Of a DNA stretch of 20,338 nucleotides, positions 1 to 9,215 are shown one piece after another. Under the pieces are notes generated by a model, which made no database searches, was not told where the DNA came from, and saw only the letters and a program-made list of their open reading frames with translations. This DNA is from Smittium culicis (taxonomy: Eukaryota; Kickxellomycota; Harpellomycetes; Harpellales; Legeriomycetaceae). Every line of letters starts with the position of its first letter. Within the stretch, counting starts at the first letter, position 1. Both the position numbers and the translations under genes were made by a program. Where the stretch lies: contig LSSN01000066.1 in assembly GCA_001970855.1 (NCBI GenBank), positions 1 to 20,338 of the forward strand. The letters are read 5' to 3'.

Positions 1-2
1 AT

Positions 3-1904
3 CCTGAAAAATTCAAATTTCAGTATCAGCAGGACCTTGAAAATGTTGTTAAATCCTTCATTGATTCTACCTCTGACTCCGCAAAACTCATTAATCCCCT
101 ATCCAAAAAATTCAATGAAATTAAAAGACTCGCCGTAATCGACTTTGATAACACCCTATTCTGCTCCCCCCTTCCAAATTCTGATATTTGGGACTCTAGA
201 TCTATTGGCCTCCTTAAGGGTGACCTGGGCTGGTTTTTAGACTCGCGAACTTTACAAAAGCCTTACCTATCAAACTCAAAAAAAAGGTGGGTCAAAGAAA
301 TTGAAAAAGTTTCTACCGAAGAATTTAATCGCCCAGATACATTATGCATCTTGCTCACTGGCAGATCTGATTACATCTACCACGATATTATTAGAGACTT
401 ACTCTTAAAAAGAAATATTTCTTTTGATATGGTCATCCTCAAAGAAAACCCAAACATCAAATGGAACCCAAAAAACTTTATTTCAAATAAGTTAGACTAT
501 TCTGAACTTACTGCACGTAATAAAGCTCTCGGAATCTTTGCTTCCAAAGCTACCAACCCCGTAACCTTTGATTATAAAATGGATGTTATCGCCGATATCC
601 TCGACTCTTTCCCCTCCCTCGACTCGATTTATATGTGGGACGATCGCTTAAACCATTGCTCAAAAATGCAAGCCTTTTTAGAAGATAAATATGTCTCCAA
701 CAATAGAATTAAAGAAGCAAAAGTCTACAAAGTTGACCAGAATACTATTTACATGGATCTTGATCATGAAAAAGAACTTGTAAACTACCTTGTAAATGAC
801 CATAACGATTATGTTGACTCTGAACTACTAAAAACTGCTATTGATTCTCAACCACAAAACAATCTACCCCCACAACCAAACTCTCACGCCGACCCAGCTA
901 GCACCAATGATTTATTTACCTCCAATTCCCTACCATCAACCCATAAAAAAGATCTTAGCGTCACTCGACTAAAAATTGAACCATACACCAGGTATACCGC
1001 TGTTGTTCTCGACAAAAAAAGCTCGGATCTTTTAGACTCTGTTTTCAAAACTCCTAAATTCTGGAGAAAGTCTGAATATCACTTGTTTTTAGGTATCGGC
1101 GAAATTGACGACTGCTACCTTGCTAAAAACCTGGGCGATTACAATTTTGTCAAATCTTGTAATGAGGATCCAAACTACTCAAAAAAAAACTTGAAAACAG
1201 TTTCTTTTGGCGATAAAGTTGAAATTGACGTTGATGGCGTCGGCTTTATTTCTGATAAAATCTATGGACTTCGAATTTTAAAAACACTTGCCATTTCTGA
1301 TATTTCGAACTCTAAAAACACTACGATCACTAAAAAATTCAGATCTGTTTATAACCCCAGTAAACTATTTGATGTTGGATCGGATGTAGATAAAGATAAT
1401 TATAACAAACCATTACTAAAGTTCAGCTCGCGCCCGCGTTTCATCCCGCTATGCTTTAACGAAGCTGGCGGATTCATGAATACTGAACTCTTAAAAATCA
1501 ATAATTTCCTTAGCTTTAGCCAATTTAACACCAAAAATTTAAACAGCGTTGACCAAAAATACAATGCCAAACTCTCCAAACTTGTTGATTTGGACTCTTT
1601 AAACAACAGCATTCACGTCAGCTCTTTAGTCTCAGAAAAAGAATGTATCTTGAAACTTACTGGCCATGTTACAAAAGTTGTCCGTTCAGCTATTATCCCT
1701 GAAACTCCCGTTGAACCTGTTAAAAAGGACGAAGTTAGCATCGGTAATCTGATAAAAGTAAAATGGGGCGATAAAATCGTTGGCTCTGATATAGGAAAGG
1801 CCAAGAAGCTTATTGAAAGTCAGATGGCTGAAAACCAAATATCCAACTCTGACGCTAATTTACACCTGATTAAGGACTTGGTCGATAAATTGAACCCATC
1901 CTAA
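3..1904 (+). CDS. Swiss-Army-Knife RNA-repair-like HAD-domain protein, 5' end outside window
   Basis: One frame is open from the first complete codon (position 3) to a TAA at 1902-1904, giving 633 residues with no visible intron; the start lies upstream of the window. Near residue 43 is a HAD motif I (AVIDFDNTLF, the nucleophile Asp in DFDNT), followed by SPLPNSDIW. The motif II region is LLTGRSD at about 117-123, and SFDMVILKE follows. A late acidic motif, IYMWDDR, lies at about 209-215. This order (DFDNTLFxSPLPN, LLTGR, FDMVxLK, acidic DDR) matches the fungal HAD_SAK family, thought to act in RNA end repair. That role is family knowledge, not shown here. After an N/P/S-rich linker (about 281-310), a second conserved-looking part begins with TAVVLDKKSSDLLDSV and SEYHLFLGIG; I cannot name that domain confidently. 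Many codons end in C (GAC, CTC, TCC, ACC), unlike the AT-ending codons of the cullin gene nearby. Confidence 0.9.
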   Translation, partial: PEKFKFQYQQDLENVVKSFIDSTSDSAKLINPLSKKFNEIKRLAVIDFDNTLFCSPLPNSDIWDSRSIGLLKGDLGWFLDSRTLQKPYLSNSKKRWVKEIEKVSTEEFNRPDTLCILLTGRSDYIYHDIIRDLLLKRNISFDMVILKENPNIKWNPKNFISNKLDYSELTARNKALGIFASKATNPVTFDYKMDVIADILDSFPSLDSIYMWDDRLNHCSKMQAFLEDKYVSNNRIKEAKVYKVDQNTIYMDLDHEKELVNYLVNDHNDYVDSELLKTAIDSQPQNNLPPQPNSHADPASTNDLFTSNSLPSTHKKDLSVTRLKIEPYTRYTAVVLDKKSSDLLDSVFKTPKFWRKSEYHLFLGIGEIDDCYLAKNLGDYNFVKSCNEDPNYSKKNLKTVSFGDKVEIDVDGVGFISDKIYGLRILKTLAISDISNSKNTTITKKFRSVYNPSKLFDVGSDVDKDNYNKPLLKFSSRPRFIPLCFNEAGGFMNTELLKINNFLSFSQFNTKNLNSVDQKYNAKLSKLVDLDSLNNSIHVSSLVSEKECILKLTGHVTKVVRSAIIPETPVEPVKKDEVSIGNLIKVKWGDKIVGSDIGKAKKLIESQMAENQISNSDANLHLIKDLVDKLNPS

Positions 1905-2573
1905 ACCCCCCTCTCACCCTTCATTCACATTTATTTCTCTTTTTTTTTTCTTTACTCTTTTGCAGCCATATCTCAATCACTTTTTTATATTTATAATCTC
2001 AATTACCCGTTGCTTATACCTCATACTAGTCAATAATACCTATTACACTATTTGCTATTATACTTTTTTTTTTATTTTCAATCAGTTCATTTTGTTAAAA
2101 TTGTGTACATTATACAGCTTTATTAAACTTGTACCCACTTTCAATCAAATAGAAAAAAATGTTAACTTTTTCAAACTCAATATTGGAGGAGTCGTAATTT
2201 AAATTGAAGTTTTAGTGTTAATAAAACATAATTAAAAGCTTGATTATATCTTTTATTCATCTGCTTATAATAGTATCAATATTATTGTTTTTTTTATATA
2301 AATTATTGATTTTAAATCTGACCAAACACGTATTCAACCTCAATTTGGATATGCTCAAAGCTACAAGTATTTAATACCTTTTTTTAATGTTCTCATTAGC
2401 GCAAGTGAAAGTACCAATTAGATAAAAAAAAAAATAATTAGCAAACTATACGAATTCTTTGCTTTTGCTTTTATTTTTATTTTTATTTTTATTTTTTATT
2501 TTTTATTTTTGTTTAATAAAAAATCCTTATTATTTTTTTTTTTTAAAACAGATTTTATTTAAATTTTAGTAAC
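1905..2573. other. AT-rich intergenic spacer with T-tracts
   Basis: No supportable gene. A pyrimidine-rich stretch (about 1906-1966) follows the stop codon of the HAD gene and ends in an acceptor-like TTTTGCAG. AATAAA-type words occur near 2219 and 2513 and could serve 3'-end formation. The short open frame at 1960-2202 is low-complexity, F/I/L-rich and unlike any family I know. Confidence 0.6.
2473..2510. repeat. ATTTTT/ATTTTTT microsatellite-like tract
   Basis: Successive runs of five or six T separated by single A bases give an imperfect pentamer/hexamer repeat. It is a low-complexity A/T tract with no visible function. Confidence 0.8.
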
Positions 2574-2849
2574 TTAAAAATATAATCTAAAAATACGATA
2601 AGCTAAAAAAAAAAACAAAATAAATTCCTCTGGCGGTCTACCGCCTCCGTACCATGATGGCATTGGATCAAGTGGTTGGACGCCGTTTATTCCAGATCTA
2701 ATGGTGTACCTACTCTCTCGATATGATAGTTCAGTAAATATCGCTGCCGCTGGACTTTGTAACTTCAGTTTTCCCCAGCAGCTAGGCCGAGGTCGAGTCA
2801 CAGGGGTAGAAGAAAGCGAACGATCTTCAATGTAGGCAAAAACAAGTTT
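2574..2849 (-). pseudogene. Degenerate coding remnant ending in a GRPPEEF tail, probable mobile-element fragment
   Basis: The minus strand is open from just after a TAG (2850-2852) to a TAA at 2574-2576. It has no convincing start codon, so this is probably the 3' end of a broken gene. The translation is protein-like: it has PVTRPRPSCWGKLKLQ, then SPAAAIFTEL, and near the end PSWYGGGRPPEEFI. After that it becomes an F/L-rich readthrough of AT-rich DNA. The G+C content is clearly higher than in the flanks. Upstream, 2798-2983 on the same strand is open in another frame, which suggests a frameshift within one former reading frame. The GRPPEEFI tail and its DNA recur at 9400-9434 (see findings), as expected of a repeated element. 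I do not recognise the family; a retroelement or multigene-family tail is inference. Confidence 0.45.
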
Positions 2850-3206
2850 CTACCTAATAAATTAGAGATGAGGCCTCCACAATAGCCTTGGTAGCTCCGA
2901 AGAACAAACCGTATCACAGCAAGTCTGCTAAACACCCTGCTTCCCACAAACAGGATGGACAAAAAAGGGTCGGACCCAGACAAGTCTGAGTTTGTTATAC
3001 CTGGAGAGAGGGGCCTCTCACAGGCTTCTATGCTAGGTGTGCGCTCTAGCCTTTGGGTGTCCTGATAGCAGCGCTAACTGCGTGTTGATTTTGAATACCG
3101 ATTATGGTACCAATTCCTATTTTTCAAATACTTCTTTCTTCATTCAATCCTAAACAGGATTCATAATTCGTTACCTGTTGCACAACATGTATTACATCTT
3201 GTTAAT

Positions 3207-3228
3207 AGGCCCGAAGGCCTTTTCTTTA
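3207..3228 (+). other. GC hairpin with CGAA tetraloop followed by a T-tract
   Basis: Five paired bases (AGGCC/GGCCT) close a CGAA loop, and TTTTCTTT follows immediately. It looks like a bacterial intrinsic terminator but sits in a eukaryotic chromosome. A Pol III end signal or an RNA 3' stem would be alternatives. The shape is clear; the function is unknown. Confidence 0.4.
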
Positions 3229-3265
3229 TTCTTATATTGACCTGGAAATCAAATTTCTTTTTGAG

Positions 3266-3273
3266 TATAAATA
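3266..3273 (+). promoter_or_regulatory. TATA-box-like TATAAATA inside a palindrome
   Basis: A canonical TATAAATA lies in the perfect inverted repeat GAGTATAAATACTC (3263-3276). It reads as TATTTATA on the minus strand. It could drive transcription across the structured block, or be the TATA of a retroelement LTR. No coding region follows within reach on the plus strand. Confidence 0.25.
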
Positions 3274-3756
3274 CTCGGTTGATGGCGGTTATGTTTGAAG
3301 ATCGCAGTAATGAACAGTCGAGATTGGTGATTGAATCGGTGCTCTGAGAATCTAGAGGTTGGACATTCTTTTCGACGCATGAAGCCAGTGTTTACTGGCT
3401 AACCCCTATTCTTTCATAAGACTTGCACCATAGGGCATGTCAGAATGGAATTTCATAAGGTCTATACCTCAGTAGTGAATTAATTCAAGACCTTCTCGAT
3501 TTTTAAATTATTAGATAAAGAGGATAAATTGACTATCTCAAAGTGACTGGGTATATGGTGGAGGATAGTCAAAGATAATTAATAGTTAACCGGAGCAAAA
3601 ATATAAAGGACATTTGTATGATAATTAGAAACGGAAAATATTTAAATAGGGAAAATATCCTTTCTCAATTGTATTAGTAGAATTACGATACTAAGCAAAA
3701 AAAAAGTACTAACTTAGAAATGAATAAAAAATAACTGTATTTGTATATAGGGAAAT

Positions 3757-4227
3757 TTAGTTAAGTTTGCGTCTGAATGAGGAACCTTCTGTTAAGCGGG
3801 CAAGACCACCGGTTGGTTGGCACAAAATGGTGGAGCAACCGTTGCAAACAACGACGGTTTGAGCGTGGCTGAAGACGGTGGTGATGTTCAAGCATCCTGA
3901 GCATTTAACGTCCATGAAGTATGAGTTTGGAGATTGAACAAGGCGTTTAAGCTTGTGCGAACGTTTTTCTTGTTCAGCAGATGGGTTAAGTAGATCAATT
4001 GCCAACTGTTAAATATAAAAATTGAACATTGTTAGATTTAATATATAGAATAGCTTAGATAGGGTATTGTAGTCGATTTTTGAATATATTTGGCATTCTC
4101 GATTTAAATTTGAATGGAAGATTACAAAAAACTAAACTGATATAGTCTTGATTATAGATATATATGTACATGTAAATTTTTGAGAGTGTGCTAAAATAAC
4201 AAAATATAAAGGGTTACTTACAGCCAT
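3757..4227 (-). CDS. RPS27: Small-subunit ribosomal protein eS27 (RPS27), zinc-ribbon
   Basis: Two exons join to an 84-residue protein, the same length as human eS27. Exon 1 is 4227-4222 (ATG GCT only), then donor GTAAGT. Exon 2 is 4005-3757, after acceptor AACAG. The intron is 216 nt (4221-4006) and has a CTAAC branch-like word about 25 nt before the acceptor. The N-terminus reads [11 protein letters not shown], matching the family's MxLAxDLLxPS. The zinc ribbon has four cysteines at 37, 40 (KCSGC) and 56, 59 (VCNGC), around the signature VFSHAQT and [13 protein letters not shown]; the end is SSFRRKLN. It is a 40S ribosomal subunit component. Without the tiny first exon the protein would start at a leucine, so the spliced start is strongly preferred. 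Confidence 0.97.
4006..4221 (-). other. RPS27 intron 1
   Basis: Spliceosomal intron with donor GTAAGT directly after codon 2 and acceptor TTTAACAG. It is phase 0 and the longest intron in the window. Introns right after the start codon are common in ribosomal protein genes of fungi. Confidence 0.9.
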
Positions 4228-5572
4228 TTTCTAGTATTTGTTAGATGAAAGTTTCGTAGGTAAAAAAGGTGCCCTTTTGTTGCTTAGATTCGTATCTGTT
4301 TTTTCTTTCAGTTAATAACAAAGGAAAAATTCTTTTAGTATCTTGCCTTTTTGATGAGTAAGAATTTTTTCTTAGAAAGACTTGCTGAAAAAAATTTTTA
4401 GAGAGAAAGATCAGATTCAAATTCAAAGAAAAAACAATTTTTTGGACCTAATTCCTTCAAATTCTGCTCTACACAATCCTCTTCATTTTTTTTTCCTAGG
4501 CTAAATTTACGTACCTTTTCTTAATGACTATATAATTGGCTGCTTATATGTCCAATAAATATAGTTTTTTTAGGATTTCTAGACGATTATTGGGATCAGG
4601 TCTTTAGTCTCTGATTATTGGATGTTTTTCCTCTACCTTGCATATAGATTCGAATTAATTAGATATTACTGGTAGCTGATGAATTGGATAATCAATTATC
4701 TGCCAATAATCACAATTCATTTTCCATTAGTTAGCAGGTTTCTACTGGAATGCTTTTAGCTGTATAGACTAATTTACTTTAACTATAAAGTTTTTTTTAA
4801 AAAAAATTAGCGCTCAGTATTTTCAAATTTTCAAATTTGGCTAAATCAGCAAAACCTGAATATTATAGCTTTAAAAAAATTCTGCTTGTATTACTATTTT
4901 GTGATTTTTTCTATATTAACTTCAACGACCATTAAATATCCAAATTTCTACGAATTTTTAATTTCTTTAATCTATCATTCCTGAAGATATTTTTAACTTG
5001 CTCTAAAAATTACGATTTCATAAATTTCATTCAGTACAATATCCGCCCCGCGTCTTCGGCGTTTAATTCAAAATTTAACAAAATTCGCAATTTCCATTAG
5101 CTAAATAATTTTTCATTTATTTTCACCTACATTATCTAGAATGTTAATATGCTAACGATTGATGATTATTTTTTACTTCCAATATCTAATATTATATACA
5201 AAGCACCTCAAATTATATGCATGTGACCATTTCTATTGTCTAAATTTTAACTTCATGAAACTTTAACAGGGAAATTCTAATTTGATAATAATAAGGACTA
5301 TTTTTGTAATGAAAAGATTTTAATAACTCAGATCTTATCACACTAACTAAAGTTTTAGCTATTAGCTATAAAAATTCGTATCTGAATTCGATGTACTTAT
5401 AAAAATAATTTGTTAAAATTTAGTTTTTTTTTCAAGAAATTCAACTATTTTATATAAATATCTGGATACATGTTTTTTTTAAAAAAAGGTTTTGCACCAG
5501 TAAAAGAAAGAAAAAATTTGGAATACAAAGCAGAATTTAGTGAACTACAGAGTTGTGGGTCGTATTACACAT
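4228..5572. other. Intergenic region between CUL4 3' end and RPS27 promoter
   Basis: No supportable gene. The part next to 4228 must carry the RPS27 promoter (minus strand); I see no clear TATA box, only A- and T-tracts near 4440-4500. Two T-tract/A-tract palindromes (4791-4806 T8A8; 5473-5487 T8A7) and one isolated GC-rich word (5043-5062) stand out. The open frame at 4241-4426 (-) is lysine/phenylalanine-rich low complexity and is not called. Confidence 0.6.
4791..4806. repeat. T8A8 palindrome
   Basis: Eight T followed by eight A is a self-complementary rigid tract. Similar tracts occur at 5473-5487 (T8A7) and 13634-13647 (T7A7). Such tracts commonly exclude nucleosomes or block antiparallel transcripts; the role here is unknown. 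Confidence 0.7.
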
Positions 5573-8500
5573 CTACGCAATATAATTATACGAAGCATCT
5601 GATATGTTTCTCTCGATGTAATCCCTGTCAATAAGAGAGTCAATCCGGCTCTTCAGATCATTCACCTATGAATTAAAATTTTATAATAATTTAATACGTA
5701 AAAAAGCTAAATTTAAAACCATAGTATAAAGAGAAAAAAAATTGCTTACAGAAAATGGAAACTTAAGAATCATTTTTAAGTCAGAAAACAAATCGTCGTG
5801 CTTCATGTTTCGGTGGTATTTCAACAATCTTACTATAGCTGCATCTATCTTATACAACTGTTCATGGAGTATTTGACTATTAACTTTTTTATCAACAGAG
5901 TCGTCAGTGTGAGAATTATTGCCTCCAGAATTGGACATCTCATTATTGAGCGTTTTAGTTGTTAAGTCAATTTGGCCATTATTGATGCTAGACATAGATG
6001 TAAGCGAGGATATACCATCATCAGGTTTAGCTATTTCAATGGAATTAATTGAACCTTCTAAATCTTTATGCTTGGTAGTATTTCGATTAAAATCATTTAT
6101 ATTAACGTTATCGACATCCATATTGGTATCATTTGTATCTCTATTCATCGCAAATGACTTAGATCTGCTATTTTTATGTAATGTAAAGTGCGCCATATTT
6201 AATTTGTACCTACTTTGTGATTTGATGACCTCGTTTTTAATTTCATTTACGCAGTTAAAGTTAAAAATAAACTTGTATTCGTTAGAGATTGATACGTTTG
6301 GCTTCTTATTAATAATTTTAAGAGGATTCACTTTTGCTAAAGTAAGCGAAATCAAAATAATGTCAAGATCTGAGGAGTCAAGTCTGGTTTGATTTTGAAT
6401 ATATCCATATTCAATAGGAATGTTGTCTTCTGGATCATAGTTTTCTTTTGCAGAACTAAGACTCCCAGTAGTGTTACTTTCCATAGTGAAAAGCATCAAA
6501 ACCGCCGCTTGACTATGAGTAACAACAAATTCCTTGAGCCCACCATTATTAGGCCCAAAATCAGCTTCAAGAATAGCAACTGCTGATACCAGACTAGGGT
6601 TATTCATACTATGGATATTTGGATCCACGCTTGAACTGATTTGATTAGAAGATGTTGGAGATGAGCTAGTACCTCCTCCAATATCAAATATTAGCTTTCT
6701 TCCATTATACAATGATTTGTAAAAATCTGTAAATTTTGATTGTGCATCTTGCACACTTTTAGGAAGAATTAATGTAGAGGCTGGGAATGATGGCCAATAA
6801 TTTAGAGTTAAAACTTGGACATTAAAATCAATGTCCCTAGTGCTCTTAGAGTCTTCGGTCTATATAATTTAAATAATTAATCAATAAATAAATTAGTAAA
6901 AAATATGCCAATTTATTAATTACCAATTTAAACTTTTCCATCAATTCATTTGATAGCTCCATATCTTTAAGCATCCCCTCAAGCTTGTTGGTAAATCCTG
7001 ATCCACACTCTAAAAAAAATATGTCAAATTATGAGCTTCGATTATGATATCCATTTATAGTTTAAAAATGGAAATAGGAAATATTAAATATTTAATATGA
7101 GAAAATTGCAGATATATTAAAGCTAGATTATTTTACCAGTTCTAAGTTTCATGAGTAGAAGCATCTCTGATTCTTTGCTAAAACTTTTACTTGATAATAA
7201 ACGTTTAGACATATCTGACTTATAATAGATTTCAAAGCTTAGTTTAGAATCTAAGAATCTGAATAGCTTCATAACTTCGTCGAATGACTTTTCAATATCC
7301 GGCCCATTTATGTGTTTAGATTTAAGTTTTTCGTCCAAGTGCTTTGAAATAAGCTTGGCTAAGCGTGATTGCTGCGAATTAATAATAAATTCGAATGCCT
7401 CGGTTAAAGTGTGGTTAAATTTTTCATTGTCAAAGAAACATTTTGTTAAAATATTATCCATTTTTTGTTTAAATAGAAGCAATTCATTGATTAAACTCTT
7501 TTCGTTAGTTGTACTATTAATAATAGCAAGACCCGTTTTCTACAATTAAATAGCAGTTGGTAGCAATAAAAGGATTAAATTACATTTAGTAAGTAAAATG
7601 TCCAATAAAGCAACTTAGATAAATGAATTAAATCAAATTATTGTAAATACATACTTTAAGGTAGCTAAGGAAGTATGCTTTTAGAGAGCTTAGTTCTCCG
7701 ATCAACTCGATTAGTTTATAAGCTTTTCTTATGTACTCTACAAGATTGTTGTCAAACATCCTAGAGACCCCTATATTATAATTGGGTCAAAAAAGTTGAT
7801 TAGCTTACCTAAACATTAAAACTAAATAGATGAAAAACTAATAAGCAAAAAATATATAAACGAACCAAGTTTAAACATTTGGGTAAGCTTGCTAGTCAAA
7901 AGTTCAGACTGAACAATACTTAGTAGTTCTGAACGTGATTCAGGTGATAGATAAATATCAACCCTATCTGATTCTTGTAACAGGCGGGATTCTATATGAT
8001 CTAAATACGTTGGAATATCAAAAACGTTATTCAGAACAGCATAATTTTGATCAAAATTAAAAGATGTAGTGTCTGCTTTTTGCCTAAGAGCGTATTTAAT
8101 TTTGCTTATAGCTAAATTAGCCTCGTTTTTGTAATAGATTTGAGATGATTTAAAGAATAGCGGTGCAAATTCAAATGTGTACAAATTTAGCTCCAAGTAC
8201 ATGTTTAGCAGAGGCTGTATTAATTGAATGACATCTGAATTTCCATTTCTTTCTAACGAAATTGCAGACAATAACTCATCATTAAGTTGATTTTGTAACA
8301 TTTTGTCTTTTTTTAGTTCATTTCTCAATTTTAGAAGACCTAAACCCCTAAATTTGATAGAAATAAAAATATAGTTAGAATAAATTTGCAATACGTATAT
8401 TAGCGTATAAATATTCAAATTCCTGTAGCGGTTAATAGTAAAATTTTTTAGCTCTTGTAGTAAAATTTATTTATTATAAGCATTAGAATTACCAAATTGA

Positions 8501-8938
8501 AAGATAGCTAGAGCTTTGAATAGAAATAGATCGATCGAGGTAAATAAAGAGAGCTCTAATTGAACCTAGCTTGAGAGAAAATTCTAGCCAAAATTCACGT
8601 ATACTTGATAAAAAATCCAAATTTGATGTCTTTTTATTCTTAGACAACCGTTTTAGCTCCAAACTAGTATATTCTTCAAGCTGTGAACCTATCATTTGAT
8701 ACAAATCGTTAGCCTTGTTGTTGTTACAGAGAGTTTGACACATATCATAAATTTCTTCAGGGCCCTCGGAAAATGCTTTGTTGTAAAGTATCGCGCTAAT
8801 AGAGGAAGTAAGAGCCATTTCATATTTTTGAATAAAATCGAGTGAGCCATTTAGAATATTTTCAGGTATGTTGAAAATAACGCAAATATTATCTTCTAAG
8901 TCATCGTTCGTTGTGGAATATGATTTACTCCAGTGCAT
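5573..8938 (-). CDS. CUL4: Cullin-4, scaffold of a CRL4 ubiquitin ligase (7 exons, 911 aa)
   Basis: Exons on the minus strand: 8938-8493, 8347-7866, 7770-7655, 7539-7137, 7009-6924, 6859-5750, 5665-5573. All joins keep phase and use GT-AG (donors GTAATT, GTTCGT, GTATGT, GTAAAA, GTAATT, GTAAGC); GTTCGT is the least typical. The product fits CUL4 better than CUL1 or CUL3: RALFIYLDRS and SIWGLGL (N-terminal repeats), a GVSRMFDNN segment, NEKSLINELLLFKQKMDNIL, TECGSGFTNKLEGMLKDMEL (about 482-501), NVQVLTLNYWPSF and GRKLIF. The neddylation region YKIDAAIVRLLKYHR carries the predicted Nedd8-acceptor Lys at about 858. The tail RIDSLIDRDYIER...YNYIA is nearly CUL4-diagnostic. CUL4 binds DDB1 at its N-terminus and RBX1 at its C-terminus to ubiquitinate replication, repair and chromatin substrates. 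At 911 aa it is longer than S. pombe Pcu4. An N/S/D-rich insert at about 742-838, with a shorter one at 570-598, explains the excess. The ATG at 8938 opens exon 1 and no in-frame upstream exon is evident. Confidence 0.94.
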
Positions 8939-8997
8939 GGTAATAGAGAACTTATAGTTAAGTCTGAGATTATGTAACTAAGAGAAAATCAGTAGGC

Positions 8998-9005
8998 TTT
9001 TTATA
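8998..9005 (-). promoter_or_regulatory. TATA-like element upstream of CUL4
   Basis: TATAAAAA on the minus strand, about 60 nt before the CUL4 ATG. Position and sequence fit a TATA box, but chance matches are frequent in DNA this AT-rich. Confidence 0.35.
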
Positions 9006-9215
9006 AAGTGGAAAAATTACGTATTAATTTAAACAGCTTGAAGAAAGTAGGCTTCCTTTACAAAATACATAAACAATAAAATATTTTTATAGAATTACAC
9101 TAAGTGTATCGCACATAATTGGCTGAGCGAATTATTTGTTACTATTGGACGAAATTGAAAATAGATTCAGAGTTTAGTCTTAATTTGCCTATTATTTTAT
9201 TTCAAGCTTAGAAAT

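Larger units (their letters stand above)
2994..3575. other. Hairpin-rich, GC-elevated noncoding block
   Basis: No long open frame is present, yet base composition is much less AT-rich than in the neighbouring spacers. Short inverted repeats follow one another: GAGAGG/CCTCTC (3006-3019), GCTAG/CTAGC (3032-3050), GCAG/CTGC (3068-3081), AACAGG/CCTGTT (3153-3179), AGGCC-CGAA-GGCCT followed by TTTTCTTT (3207-3228), GAAAT-CAA-ATTTC (3245-3257), GAGTAT-AA-ATACTC (3263-3276), AGCCAGT-GTTT-ACTGGCT (3383-3400), AGGT-CTAT-ACCT (3458-3469) and TTGACTATC/GATAGTCAA (3529-3572). It could be a structured RNA gene, or the LTR/UTR of the element remnant next door. I could not match it to tRNA, 5S, U1-U6, SRP, RNase P or MRP hallmarks. 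Confidence 0.4.

Noticed and set aside
1400..1804. Minus-strand open frames inside the HAD_SAK gene
   Set aside because: Antisense shadows of the coding frame with no protein-like conservation.
1960..2202. 80-residue plus-strand frame just after the HAD gene
   Set aside because: Low-complexity F/I/L/Y composition in AT-rich spacer and a non-ATG start; the acceptor-like TTTTGCAG before it has no matching donor and the HAD frame already has a stop at 1902-1904.
2994..3471. Solo LTR beginning TGTTATACC at 2994
   Set aside because: The TG start and the TATA box are suggestive, but I found no matching terminal inverted end, no flanking target duplication and no adjacent primer-binding or polypurine site that fits.
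2640..3500. tRNA, 5S, spliceosomal snRNA, SRP, RNase P or MRP RNA in the GC-elevated block
   Set aside because: No A/B boxes in tRNA spacing and none of the conserved core words of these RNAs could be found on either strand.
4241..4426. 61-residue minus-strand frame upstream of RPS27
   Set aside because: Sits in the RPS27 promoter/5' region; K/F-rich low complexity and no family.
5919..6586. Two plus-strand open frames (157 and 65 residues) overlapping CUL4
   Set aside because: They lie antisense to CUL4 exon 6, have no family match, and the opposite frame is clearly the conserved cullin.
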